DNA of 64,000 bases from Meiothermus taiwanensis DSM 14542 (GCA_000482765.1 AXWR01000004.1:80792-144791); one strand, 5' to 3'; counted from the first letter of the stretch, positions 34,065-42,506 are shown. The notes: a model not told the origin generated them from the sequence alone. Made by a program: numbers and translations.

Positions 34065-34856
34065 CTAGCGGCGCAAGGCCAGGGCCAGCCCAAACAGCAA
34101 GGCCTGCGTAAGCACAATGGCGCTGCCGGCGGGCACATCCAACGTGTACGCCGCCACCAGGCCCGGCAAAACCGATAGCGTACCGATCAGGATGGCAGAC
34201 ACGGTCATGGCAGCAAAGGTCTGGCTGATTAGGCGGGCGGTGGCGGCTGGAATCACCACAAACGCAGCGATCAGGACAACACCCACCACCTTGACCGAGA
34301 CCACCACCACCAGGGCTATCAGGGCTGAGAGCAGGTAGTCGTGCCGGAGTACCGGCAGCCGATCGGCCAGGGCCAGTTCGCGGTCAAAGGTGGCGTAAGC
34401 CCAGCAGCGCCAGAGCGGGGCCAGGAGCAGCATCAACAGGGCCAGCAGCCCCATCACCTGCAGATCGGTCGGGGTGACGGTCAGGATGGAGCCAAAGAGA
34501 TAGGCCACGGCATCCGGGGCGAAGCCCTGTCGCAGGGACATAAAGAGCACCCCCAGCGCCACCGAGACCGCAAAAAAAATCCCAATGGCGGTATCGTCGC
34601 CCAGGCTGCTCTGCTCGCGAACCCAGGTGATGAGCAAGGCAATTCCCAGCGCGAAGGGAATAGCCACCCAAAGAGGCTCCTGCTGGAGCAGCAAGCCCAG
34701 GGCCACCCCAGCAAAGGCAGCGTGGGCCAGGCCATCCCCTAGAAAGGAGAGGCGGCGCTGTACCACCAAGACGCCCAGGTAGCTGGCCAGCCCACCTACC
34801 AGGAGGCCGGCCAGCAGGGCCCGTTGCATAAAGGGAAGCTGAAGTGCCTCGAGCAT
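34065..34856 (-). CDS. ABC transporter permease, zinc/manganese type (ABC-3 family)
   Basis: The 263-residue membrane protein matches ZnuB/MntB-type permeases: about eight hydrophobic segments, QRRLSFLGDGLAHAAFAGVALG near 33-54 (the ABC-contact loop), and VVGVVLIAAFVVIPAATARL near 190-209. It would form the channel of a zinc or manganese importer with the ATPase encoded immediately upstream on the same strand (one base apart). No substrate-binding lipoprotein is encoded in the window; it must be supplied from elsewhere. A metal-box-like palindrome precedes the operon. Confidence 0.92.
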   Translation of the reverse strand: MLEALQLPFMQRALLAGLLVGGLASYLGVLVVQRRLSFLGDGLAHAAFAGVALGLLLQQEPLWVAIPFALGIALLITWVREQSSLGDDTAIGIFFAVSVALGVLFMSLRQGFAPDAVAYLFGSILTVTPTDLQVMGLLALLMLLLAPLWRCWAYATFDRELALADRLPVLRHDYLLSALIALVVVVSVKVVGVVLIAAFVVIPAATARLISQTFAAMTVSAILIGTLSVLPGLVAAYTLDVPAGSAIVLTQALLFGLALALRR

Positions 34857-34857
34857 C

Positions 34858-35628
34858 CTAGCGACCCCCCAAGACCACCTGGTGGGCGTGGCCGACGTGC
34901 CCGAAGGCCTGGCTCAGGCACTCGTGGCAGAGCACTTTTTCGGGCGGGCCATAGCCCACCACCCGCCGGTTGAGCACCAGCACCGCCGAGGCGTGGTGCT
35001 GGGCGGCCTCCCAGTCGTGGGTGATCATCAGGATGGTGGCGCCCTGCTCGGCCTGGTAGGCCTCGAGGTGCCGGTACAGGTCGGCCTCCCCTACCACATC
35101 CACGCCCGTAGCGGGCTCATCCAAAAGCAGCAGCCGGGGCCGGCGGATCAGGCTGCGGGCCAGGTAGACCCGCTGGAGCTCACCCCCCGAGAGCGCGCCC
35201 AGCCGGCGGTGGGCCAGGTGCAGGGCCCCCACCTTCTCCAGCACCTCGCTGGCCTGCCTGCGTTCCTCGCGGCCAATCCGAAAGGGCCAGTGCCGCCTGA
35301 GCCCCGAGACCACCACCTCGATGGCCAGGGCTGGAAAGCTACGGTCGAAGCCCTTGACCTGCGGCACATAGCCCACCCAGCCGGGCGGCACCTCGCGGGG
35401 GGGATGACCCAAGACCCGGATGCGACCCGAGACCCGGGTGGGGCCGTCGCGCATAGCGCCTCGCTCGAGGCCCAGCAGGGCCTTGAGCAGGGTGCTCTTG
35501 CCGGCCCCGTTGGGGCCCACCATAGCTACAAAGGCCCCTTCGGGCACCTCGAGGCTCACCTCTTGCAGCGCCTGGAACTCACCGAAGCGCACTGAATACC
35601 GCTCAATCTCCACCGCCAGCGCGGCCAT
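34858..35628 (-). CDS. ABC transporter ATPase, zinc/manganese type, with Cys/His tail
   Basis: The 256-residue protein has Walker A GPNGAGKST (about 38-46), the signature LSGGELQRVYLARSL near 143-157, and Walker B LLLLDEPATGVD near 164-175. It pairs with the ABC-3 permease encoded downstream, pointing to a ZnuBC/MntAB-type metal importer. The C-terminal tail is unusual: LCHECLSQAFGHVGHAH holds two cysteines and four histidines that could bind metal and adjust activity. Its start lies in a 44-base gap containing the TGATAATACGCTATCA palindrome, so the operon is probably metal-repressed. Zinc versus manganese cannot be decided. Confidence 0.9.
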   Translation of the reverse strand: MAALAVEIERYSVRFGEFQALQEVSLEVPEGAFVAMVGPNGAGKSTLLKALLGLERGAMRDGPTRVSGRIRVLGHPPREVPPGWVGYVPQVKGFDRSFPALAIEVVVSGLRRHWPFRIGREERRQASEVLEKVGALHLAHRRLGALSGGELQRVYLARSLIRRPRLLLLDEPATGVDVVGEADLYRHLEAYQAEQGATILMITHDWEAAQHHASAVLVLNRRVVGYGPPEKVLCHECLSQAFGHVGHAHQVVLGGR

Positions 35629-35634
35629 ATTTAC

Positions 35635-35650
35635 TGATAATACGCTATCA
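35635..35650. promoter_or_regulatory. Fur/Zur-like palindrome at the metal transporter promoter
   Basis: TGATAATACGCTATCA is an imperfect 7-2-7 palindrome resembling the Fur/Zur box TGATAAT-N-ATTATCA. It overlaps the minus-strand TATTAT -10 (35637-35642), 8 bases before the ATPase start codon. Repressor binding would block RNA polymerase. Confidence 0.45.
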
Positions 35651-35672
35651 ATAGATCTTTGGATAGGGGCGG

Positions 35673-37073
35673 CTATTCCAGCGGCACTTCGATTACGTTG
35701 CCCAGGCTCGAGAGCGGCTTATCGAACTGGCGCCGGTCGCCCACCACCACAATCACAAACTGCTCCGGGCGCACATACTGCTGCATGGCCCGCTGCAGAT
35801 CGGCCGGGGTGAGGGCCTGGATCTGGCGCACGTACTGCTCGTAGTAGTCGGGCGGCAGGCCCAGCAGCTGGGTGCGGGCGATGCGCTCGGCCACCGCCTG
35901 CTTGGAGGTAAAGCGGAAGACTTCGGCGTTGAGGATGTTGTTGCGGAAGAGCTCGAGCTCCTCCTGGCTCACCGGGCGCTCGCGCAGGTCACGGAACTGG
36001 GCCAGCATCAGCTCGATCACCTCGGCGGTCTTCTCGACGCGGGAAATGGAGGCCCCGTAGAAGAAGCCCGGCCAGCCAAACCCCTGGGTCTGGGCCCCGC
36101 CGGTGGCGTAGGCCAGGCCGCGCTTGGTGCGGACTTCCAGGAAGAGCCGGCTGTTAAAGCCATCCCCCAGCACCCGGCTGGCCAGATCCAGCTCGCTGTA
36201 GCCGGGGGCAAAGGCCGTTACCGTGGGGAGGCCCATGTAGATCACGCTCTGGTTGGTCTCCTTCTGCAAAAAGTAAATGCTGGGCTTGGGGCTGGGCGGC
36301 GCAAAGCTGGGCAGGCTGACCTCGCCCCGCGCCCAGCCCTGCAAGGTGCGCTCGAGCCTGGCCACCATCTCCTGGGTGTTGAAGTCGCCGGTGATGGCCA
36401 GCACCGCCCCGTTGGGCTTGAAGAAGCGCTGGTGGAAGGCCAGCAGGTCCTCGCGGGTGATGGACTGAATCGAGGCAGCGCTGCTGATGCGCCCTGCGGG
36501 GTGGCCCTCGTTGATGCGGCGCACGAACTCCCGCACGGCGATCTGGGTGGGCTGGTCGTTGCGGCGGCGGATGGCCTCCAGGGCCCGGCCCTTCTCGAGG
36601 TCAACCCGCTCCTGGGCGAAGCGCGGGCGCAGCAGGACATCGGCCCATATCTGCAAAACCTGATCGAGGTTCTCGGTTAGGGTGTTGAAGGCCACCGAGG
36701 TAAAGAGGTTGTCGGTGCTCACGCTCACCGAGGCGGCCAGGGTCTCCAGGGTCTCGTCGATCTGGTCGGGGGTGCGATCCCCAGCCCCACCGGTGCGCAT
36801 CACCGCGGAGAAGATCCCGCTCAGGCCCACTTTGTCGTCGGGTTCGTAAATCGAGCCGGTCCGCAGGTAGATGCGCCCATTTACAAAGGGCAGGCTGCGG
36901 TCTTCTATCAGTAGAACCTGGAGGCCGTTGGAAAGCTGGACGCGGGTGGGCTGGAGGGTGGGAGGCTGCAAGCGCTGGAACTGCATCTTGAAGGGGTCGG
37001 GCCAGTCGGCCGGTACGCCCTGGGCCAGGCCCAGCGTCAGAAGCGCCAGCAACAAACTCCATATCGCTTTCAT
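35673..37073 (-). CDS. M16-family peptidase-like protein, catalytically inactive partner
   Basis: The 466-residue secreted protein has a signal peptide (about 1-18) and M16 (insulinase/processing peptidase) architecture: RVQLSNGLQVLLIEDRSLPF near 43-62 and the second-half motifs GDFNTQEM and EVRTKRGLAYATGGAQTQGF. The zinc-binding HxxEH site is missing; the matching stretch reads GLSGIFSAVMRTGG. It overlaps the end of the active M16 gene by four bases, so the two are co-translated. In paired M16 peptidases one subunit is often inactive and shapes the substrate chamber. It should act outside the cytoplasm. Substrate unknown. Confidence 0.88.
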   Translation of the reverse strand: MKAIWSLLLALLTLGLAQGVPADWPDPFKMQFQRLQPPTLQPTRVQLSNGLQVLLIEDRSLPFVNGRIYLRTGSIYEPDDKVGLSGIFSAVMRTGGAGDRTPDQIDETLETLAASVSVSTDNLFTSVAFNTLTENLDQVLQIWADVLLRPRFAQERVDLEKGRALEAIRRRNDQPTQIAVREFVRRINEGHPAGRISSAASIQSITREDLLAFHQRFFKPNGAVLAITGDFNTQEMVARLERTLQGWARGEVSLPSFAPPSPKPSIYFLQKETNQSVIYMGLPTVTAFAPGYSELDLASRVLGDGFNSRLFLEVRTKRGLAYATGGAQTQGFGWPGFFYGASISRVEKTAEVIELMLAQFRDLRERPVSQEELELFRNNILNAEVFRFTSKQAVAERIARTQLLGLPPDYYEQYVRQIQALTPADLQRAMQQYVRPEQFVIVVVGDRRQFDKPLSSLGNVIEVPLE

Positions 37074-38554
37074 CGGCTACCTCCCCGGCTAATGAGGGTG
37101 GCGACGGTGCGGTTTTGTGGGGTGAAGTATTTGCGGGCGGCCTGCTGGATTTCCTCGGCGGTGATGGTGTTGTAGATGGCCTCCTCCTCGAAGATACGCT
37201 GGTAGCCACCAAAGAACAGCTCGTAGAAGGCCAGGGTCTGGGCCAGCCCCGGCCCACCTTGCAGCACCCGCAGGTAGGCCGCACGGGTCTGGTTGCGCAC
37301 TTTTTGCAGCTCCTGGGGGCTTACCGGCTCGTTCTTGAGCCGCTCGAGCTCCTCGTAGATCAGGCGCTCCAGGTCCTGGGTGGTGCGGGGGGCGCGCGGC
37401 TGGGCCGAGATGGTGAACAGGTTGGGGTAGCGGAAACCCGGCGAGGCCGAGCTCGAGCTCACGTTCAGGGCCGCCTGCTCCTGGATGACCAGGCGGCGGA
37501 AGAGCCGGCTGGTGCGGCCCTCGGTGAGGATGGAGTCAATCACGTCCATCACGTAGGCCTCGCGGTTGGGGTAGGTGGGCTTGTGGAAGCCAATCAGCAG
37601 GCTGGGCTGGGCGTTGTACTCGATGCTGGTGCGGCGCTCGGCGGTCTGAGGCGGCTCGGCGGGGATGCTCAGGTTGGGCCGCTCGGGGCCTCTGGGCACG
37701 GCCCCCATGTAGCGGCGCACCAACTGGATGTCGCGCTCCGGCTCCACATCCCCCACCAGCACCAGCACCGCCCGGTTGGGGTGGTAGTGGGTCTTCCAGA
37801 ACTCCATGGCCTTGTCCACCCGGTAGCCCTGAATCTCCTCGCGGCTGCCAATCAGGGGGCGGCCATAGGGGTGCACCTGGAAGGCCGCGCGCAGGAAGGC
37901 CTCGCTCAAGGCCCCGTTGGGGTCGTTCTCGCTGCGCTGGCGACGCTCCTCCAGCACCACGTCGACCTCCTCGTAGAAGCTGCGGAAGACCGCGTTGAGC
38001 AGCACATCGGCATAGACCCGCAGGTAGAGCTCGAGGCGGTTGGAGGGCAGCGAGACCCGGTAATCGGTGCGGTCGTAGCCGGTGGAGGCGTTCAGGCCCT
38101 GCTCGCCGTTGTTGGTGAAGAGCTGGTCAATGGGGTTGGGCAGGGCCAGTTTCTTGGCCTCCTCGCGGGCCTGGTTGAACGCTGCCGTCAGCCGCTCTAT
38201 CTCCCCCTGCGAAGCCCGGTTGGCAATGGCCCGATCCAGCTCGGCGCGGGCTTTGTCGATGGCCTCGAGGGCCGCTTTTTCCCTGGGCCAGTCCAGGCTC
38301 CCAATGCTGGGCGTACCCTTGAAGGCCATGTGCTCGACCATGTGGGCGATCCCCCCCAGGCCGGGGGCCTCGTCCACCCCGCCCACGTCGAACATCAGGT
38401 TGAAGTGGATCACCGGGGCGGTCTTGTCGGGCACCATCAGCACCCGCAGGCCGTTGTCCAGGGTGTATTTGCGGATCTGCTCACGGAGCTGCTGGGCCCA
38501 AGCCCCAGGCAGCAGCAGCACCAGCAAGAGCAACCAGACCAGTCTTCTCACCAT
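37070..38554 (-). CDS. M16-family zinc peptidase, active subunit
   Basis: The 494-residue secreted protein has a signal peptide (about 1-20), YTLDNGLRVLMVPDKTAPVI and the inverted zinc motif HMVEH (H71, E74, H75) of the M16 family. A distal glutamate lies in VDVVLEERRQRSENDPNG. An insert of about 60 residues, predicted mainly helical and charged (WPREKAALEAIDKARAELDR onward), sits after the zinc motif. It should form a heterodimer with the inactive partner encoded downstream. The start at 38554 follows AGGAGGAC, a strong ribosome binding site. Such pairs degrade exported peptides or process surface proteins. Confidence 0.9.
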   Translation of the reverse strand: MVRRLVWLLLLVLLLPGAWAQQLREQIRKYTLDNGLRVLMVPDKTAPVIHFNLMFDVGGVDEAPGLGGIAHMVEHMAFKGTPSIGSLDWPREKAALEAIDKARAELDRAIANRASQGEIERLTAAFNQAREEAKKLALPNPIDQLFTNNGEQGLNASTGYDRTDYRVSLPSNRLELYLRVYADVLLNAVFRSFYEEVDVVLEERRQRSENDPNGALSEAFLRAAFQVHPYGRPLIGSREEIQGYRVDKAMEFWKTHYHPNRAVLVLVGDVEPERDIQLVRRYMGAVPRGPERPNLSIPAEPPQTAERRTSIEYNAQPSLLIGFHKPTYPNREAYVMDVIDSILTEGRTSRLFRRLVIQEQAALNVSSSSASPGFRYPNLFTISAQPRAPRTTQDLERLIYEELERLKNEPVSPQELQKVRNQTRAAYLRVLQGGPGLAQTLAFYELFFGGYQRIFEEEAIYNTITAEEIQQAARKYFTPQNRTVATLISRGGSR

Positions 38555-38646
38555 GTCCTCCTGTGCGTTACTAGAGTCGTTTCCATTACGCCGCAAATTC
38601 CGCGTCCAGACTGAAGGAAGGTCTACAGTTGCCAGAGGCTAAAGTT

Positions 38647-38774
38647 ATACCAGATTCGGTTAGTTCGGCGCCGGAAGGCGGCGAACTAACCCGACCAACG
38701 GGAGTGCTCTAGGATTCAAAAAGATAGCCTCTGGAGGTCTTTGCTATGGATGACTATCTTTTTGAATCCGGTAT
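38647..38774. repeat. TIR repeat element, full 128-bp copy
   Basis: Terminal repeats ATACCAGATTC (38647-38657) and GAATCCGGTAT (38764-38774) differ at one position. Inside lie two hairpins: GGTTAGTTCG with CGAACTAACC (38658-38667, 38682-38691) and a 14-bp perfect pair ATTCAAAAAGATAG with CTATCTTTTTGAAT (38714-38727, 38754-38767). TTA-like bases flank both ends. No protein is encoded. This is the best copy of the family in the window. Confidence 0.85.
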
Positions 38775-38898
38775 TATCCGCCCAACGAAGCCCTTTTGCC
38801 AAGTCGAGGCTGCGGGAGGCCCCGACGGATACTGGCACTGGAGCCTCGAGAGCGTTTCCCGCGAATACCCAGTACGGCATATTTCGCTGTACTGGATA

Positions 38899-38927
38899 AA
38901 TTGCCTGCCACCGTGGGGCAGGCAATT
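38899..38927 (-). terminator. hairpin after the copper cluster
   Basis: AATTGCCTGCC (38899-38909) and GGCAGGCAATT (38917-38927) form a perfect 11-bp stem. On the minus strand it lies 23 bases past the last copper-cluster gene and is followed by TTTATCC. A second, weaker dyad CCAGTAC/GTACTGG (38869-38895) overlaps the next stretch. With the repeat at 38647-38774, these are the only structures I see in the 396-base gap 38555-38950. Confidence 0.55.
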
Positions 38928-38950
38928 GTGGAAAACGCGAGAGGCCCACG

Positions 38951-39385
38951 CTACCGCCCTGCCGGGCGCGGCAAGACCTGAATGATGCTATGCATGATGA
39001 AAGGCGGAACCCGCTTGCCCGGCAGGGGCCGCCCCATAAGCACCAGAAAATAGGGGCCGGGTTTGGGAAAGGTCACCACCCCTTCCACGCGCCCGGTGCG
39101 CGGGTTGAGCTGCAGGCGCACCTGGGCATCGGGCTGGGCGGTGGCGCTCACCCGCCCCTGATAAAAGAGCAGCGTGCAGAAGCAGTCCTGCGGGTTGATG
39201 GGCAGGCCACCCACCTGGATGTACTCAATCCAGGCCACCGTGGCCTTGCCAGCAATGGGCGGGGCATCGTTGGGTTCAAAGTCCACCTGGCCCTGCACAT
39301 AACCCCCACTCCCCTCAAAAGGATGCCCCCAGGCCCAGCCCAGGCCCAGCAGCAGGACAAGCCATCCAATCCGGGCGTACCTCAT
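38951..39385 (-). CDS. secreted protein, last gene of the copper cluster
   Basis: The 144-residue protein has a signal peptide (about 1-20, ending WAWG before HPFEG) and an unassigned mature domain. A C-x-C motif in PQDCFCTLLF and histidines at the mature N-terminus and in PFIMHSII could bind copper. Strand-like segments dominate. It overlaps the di-heme enzyme gene by four bases (ATGA), so it is co-translated and probably works with it. I do not recognise the family. Confidence 0.7.
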   Translation of the reverse strand: MRYARIGWLVLLLGLGWAWGHPFEGSGGYVQGQVDFEPNDAPPIAGKATVAWIEYIQVGGLPINPQDCFCTLLFYQGRVSATAQPDAQVRLQLNPRTGRVEGVVTFPKPGPYFLVLMGRPLPGKRVPPFIMHSIIQVLPRPAGR

Positions 39386-40458
39386 GGCGTGCCCCCTTTC
39401 CCACCAGGGGGCAGCAGGGCCGGGTTGGTGGTAAAGCTCGTATCGGTGAGCGCCTCCAGGAAGGCCACCAGGTCGTCTACTTCCTGTTCGGTGAGGCCCA
39501 GGGGCCGGATAAGGACATCGGCATTGAGGTTGGGCTCACCACCGCGGTTGTAGTGCTGGACAACCTCCCGCAAGGTTCGGATGGAGCCGTCGTGCATGTA
39601 GGGGGCGGTCAGCGCAACGTTGCGCAGGGTGGGGGTTTTGAACTTGCCCACGTCTTCGTCCCTGCCGGTGGCGCGGGCCAGCCCGATGTCCTTGTAGACC
39701 GTGTAGAGGGCGGTGTTGCGGGGCTCGTCGTCGGTGAAGTCGGGGCCCACGTGGCAGTGGAAGCAATCGCCCTTCTCGCTAAAGAAAAGCTCCATCCCGC
39801 GCAGGGCTGCCGGGCTCAGGGCCTGGTCGTCGCCGGCCTGGTAGCGGTCGAAGGGGCTATTGTAGGAAACCAGGGTGCGCTCGAAGGCCGCAATGGCATA
39901 GGTGACGGCCCGCAGGCTGGGGGGCTCGCCAAAAACCTCCCGGAAGGCCTGGGCGTACTCGGGGATGGCCTGGAGCCTCTGGGCGAGTTCCTCGGGCTCG
40001 AGGCCCATCTCGTCGTGGGCGGTAAGGGGGCCAACCGCCTGGAGCTCGAGCCGGGGGGAACGCCCTTCCCAGAACAGGTGGCGGCGGAAGCCCACGTTGG
40101 TCAGGGTGGGGGCGTTGCGGCTGCCTTTGCGGCCAAAGATGCCGGTGCTCACCGCCTTACCCCCATCGCTAAAGGCAAACTCGGGCTTGTGGCAGCTCGC
40201 ACAGGCGATGGTGTTGTCCTTGGAAAGCCGGGTATCGTAGAAAAGTTTCCGCCCGAGGGCCACCTTGGCCGGGGTCTGGGGGTTGTCCTCGGGAATGGGC
40301 ACGCTCCGCTCGGCAAAAAGAATGCGGGGGCTGGTGGGGTGCGGGGGCGGCCCGGCCACAGGGGGTGGGGGGACGGAGCGGGGCCAGAAGTACCAGCCCA
40401 GCAGGCCCACCCCCAGCAGGAGCCCCGCCCAGACCATTGGCCGCCGTCGCATACGCAC
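39382..40458 (-). CDS. di-heme cytochrome c peroxidase-family protein (MbnH/MauG-like)
   Basis: The 358-residue protein has an N-terminal membrane anchor (about 9-26), then two c-type heme motifs, CASCH (C86-H90) and CFHCH near 232-236. The segment LRNVALTAPYMHDGSIRTL near 282-300 is shared by di-heme CCP and MauG proteins. In other bacteria MbnH, a member of this family encoded beside MbnP, oxidises a tryptophan of MbnP to make a copper-binding site. Its start directly follows the stop of the MbnP-like gene here, so the same pairing is inferred. Ordinary peroxide detoxification is the alternative; deciding residues for the second heme were not resolved. Confidence 0.88.
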   Translation of the reverse strand: MRMRRRPMVWAGLLLGVGLLGWYFWPRSVPPPPVAGPPPHPTSPRILFAERSVPIPEDNPQTPAKVALGRKLFYDTRLSKDNTIACASCHKPEFAFSDGGKAVSTGIFGRKGSRNAPTLTNVGFRRHLFWEGRSPRLELQAVGPLTAHDEMGLEPEELAQRLQAIPEYAQAFREVFGEPPSLRAVTYAIAAFERTLVSYNSPFDRYQAGDDQALSPAALRGMELFFSEKGDCFHCHVGPDFTDDEPRNTALYTVYKDIGLARATGRDEDVGKFKTPTLRNVALTAPYMHDGSIRTLREVVQHYNRGGEPNLNADVLIRPLGLTEQEVDDLVAFLEALTDTSFTTNPALLPPGGKGGTP

Positions 40459-41202
40459 CTACTGGGCCAGCGAAAAGGCCGACTGCATGTTGAAGTAGAC
40501 CACCGACATCAGCAGGCTGGTCTCGGGGCTCAGGCCGTGCAGCTGGCGCAGGGACTGCTTGCGCCAGTCCAAAAAAACCCCACCCGGCCCCGGCTCAAAA
40601 GCCCTGGCCACATCCAGGTTCAGCAAAATGGCCCCGCCAGCGGGCGGGATGTTGATCTGCACCCGCCGGGTCTGCAGGTCGTGCAGGCGCACCGGGATGC
40701 GAAAGGTGTCGGTGCCCATGTGGATCACCCATTTTTGGTTGCCTTCGGGGAGTAAGGCGGTGCCCTCGAGCCGGTAGAAGATGTAGCCGGGGTTCCAGGC
40801 CCAGTACATGCCGGAGTTCACCCCCAGGGGTAGCTGCTGGGTGCCTGCGTCGAGGTGGTTGAGCTCGCGCGGCACGCCCACATTGAAGCGCAGACCCCGG
40901 TACTGCCCTGCGGGCACGTCCAGTTTCATGACAGACACCCCCTGGGTGGGGCCATCGCGTTTGAACTCGGCCAGGGCCAGGCCGTCTACGCGCACCTCGC
41001 GGCCATCCGGGCGCACCAGGGCCACCTCGGAGATGTAAAACTTGAGCAGGTCAAGCCGGTAGCGCTGGCCCTGGGGGGTCTGGTAGGTCTGCCCCCACTG
41101 CAGGGGCTGGCTGCCCACCCGCAGGTTCACTTTCAGTTCCACCGGTGCGGCGAGCACATAGGCGCTTATACACCACAAAAACACCAGCCAACCTCTTTTC
41201 AT
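40459..41202 (-). CDS. MbnP-like copper-binding protein
   Basis: The 247-residue secreted protein has a signal peptide ending near ALA-like residues 15-20 and the MbnP fold signatures: KFYISEVALVRPDG near 55-68, LRFNVGVPRELNHLD near 100-114, and GMYWAWNPGYIFYRLEG near 127-143. In characterised systems MbnP binds copper through a site made by oxidation of a tryptophan to kynurenine by MbnH. Tryptophans in YWAWN are candidates. The ATG at 41202 follows AAAGGAGGTG, a strong ribosome binding site. It immediately precedes the MbnH/MauG-like gene and follows copD, which supports a copper role. Confidence 0.85.
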   Translation of the reverse strand: MKRGWLVFLWCISAYVLAAPVELKVNLRVGSQPLQWGQTYQTPQGQRYRLDLLKFYISEVALVRPDGREVRVDGLALAEFKRDGPTQGVSVMKLDVPAGQYRGLRFNVGVPRELNHLDAGTQQLPLGVNSGMYWAWNPGYIFYRLEGTALLPEGNQKWVIHMGTDTFRIPVRLHDLQTRRVQINIPPAGGAILLNLDVARAFEPGPGGVFLDWRKQSLRQLHGLSPETSLLMSVVYFNMQSAFSLAQ

Positions 41203-41259
41203 ACCCGACACCTCCTTTGAGGTTAGCAGAACCCGTGCGGTTTTCGTGTGAAGCAGCCC

Positions 41260-42414
41260 TCAAGGGGCCACATCGAGGGTGTACTCGAGGGTTTTTTCAG
41301 GCAGCTCGAGGCGTACCAGCCATTCGCCGGGCGTCTCGGCGATGAGGGCCAGATGATACTGCGACCTGTAAAAAGGCCCCCGCACCTCCTGCAAAATTTG
41401 CGCCCCCTGCTGGGCCTGAAGCCGCAGGCTGGGGCCACCCTCCAGCAGGTTGCCCTGGGCATCGCGCAGGTCGAGGTAGAGGTGAATCAGGCCACCCTGA
41501 CTGAACAACTGGCCGACGTAGCGCCGGTCGCCCTGGGCCTCGGCAATGTTGATGAGGCGGGGTGCTGCAGCCTGGCGGGCTGGGGGGGGTGGTTCGGTGG
41601 TAGCCAGAAAGCCACTCGCCAGAAGCACCCCCAGCAGCAGGGCAGCCTCGAGGCTTACCGTCTGCAAACCCTTGACCCGCTTCTCCTGCAGGCGAGGCAA
41701 AAGCCATAGCCGGTTCACCGCCGCCAGCCCCACCACCAGCCCCACCAGCCCCAGCTTAAGGAGCAGGCGCTGGCCGTAGGCGGTGCTCCACAGGTTGGCC
41801 ACCTCCCCCAGGCGAACCCAGGACAGGTACAGGCCCATCAGCGACAGGAGCACAACCGCACCCAGTCCCAGGGCCGAAAGGCGCTGGATGGCCCGCAGAA
41901 CGGCCTCGTAGCGGCTGCCCGGCCAGGCCACGGCCAGCGCCAGCACGCTCCCGCCCCAGGCCGCCCCGAATGCCAGGTGCAAAAGCCCGGCAAACATCTG
42001 CACAAGCCCACCCCCGGCGGCATGCGAGGTGAGGGTGAGGGTAAAAAGGAGCCCCAGCGCCAGGGGGGGATAGAGCCAGCGATCCAGGCGAAACCAGCCC
42101 ATGGACAAAAACAGCAGGCCCACCAGCAGCCCCAGCCGCAACAACAACCAGTTGCCTTGAGAGGTCTCGAGCAGGTAGCTGAGCAGCAGCGAGGTATCGC
42201 CCAGCATCCAGGTCACATGGTACGTGCCATAAAGGGTGGCCCCTACAGCCAGTAGAAAACCACCCGAGATCAGGTACCACAGCCGCCAGCGCCGGGCCCT
42301 GGCCACCTCCGGCCCCACATACCGGCTGAACACCCCACCCCCCAGCAGCATGAACACCCCCAGGTAGAGGATGGCCCGCAAAATCGAAAGGGTGTTGTCG
42401 TGTTCGTGAGGCAT
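41260..42414 (-). CDS. copD: CopD-family copper membrane protein
   Basis: The 384-residue protein has about eight hydrophobic segments up to residue 270 and then a hydrophilic C-terminal domain of about 110 residues that should be outside the cytoplasm. The membrane part follows CopD: LYLGVFMLLGGGVFSRYV, LTSHAAGGG near 125-133 (a histidine likely in copper transfer), HLAFGAAWGGSVLAL near 146-160, and GQRLLLKLGLVG near 214-225. CopD works with periplasmic CopC in copper uptake. It follows two copC genes. The extra C-terminal domain (strand-rich, YHLALIAETPGEWLV) is similar in shape to domains in FixH- or YtkA-like proteins. Confidence 0.88.
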   Translation of the reverse strand: MPHEHDNTLSILRAILYLGVFMLLGGGVFSRYVGPEVARARRWRLWYLISGGFLLAVGATLYGTYHVTWMLGDTSLLLSYLLETSQGNWLLLRLGLLVGLLFLSMGWFRLDRWLYPPLALGLLFTLTLTSHAAGGGLVQMFAGLLHLAFGAAWGGSVLALAVAWPGSRYEAVLRAIQRLSALGLGAVVLLSLMGLYLSWVRLGEVANLWSTAYGQRLLLKLGLVGLVVGLAAVNRLWLLPRLQEKRVKGLQTVSLEAALLLGVLLASGFLATTEPPPPARQAAAPRLINIAEAQGDRRYVGQLFSQGGLIHLYLDLRDAQGNLLEGGPSLRLQAQQGAQILQEVRGPFYRSQYHLALIAETPGEWLVRLELPEKTLEYTLDVAP

Positions 42415-42506
42415 CGCAGTTCAGAGTCCGGAAGCGGCCAGTTTATGGCGGGTTGCCAAGCCCAGGTGCCAAACAATCCCCAATATCTAGTTAGGTTACC
42501 CAAGCC

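Noticed and set aside
37115..38614. A 499-codon open frame on the plus strand
   Set aside because: It is antisense to the M16 peptidase with HMVEH and has a low-complexity composition rich in Gly, His and Leu.
38716..38985. Two open frames (77 and 79 codons) in the gap upstream of the M16 genes
   Set aside because: Both overlap the TIR repeat at 38647-38774, lack ribosome binding sites and show no recognisable protein pattern.
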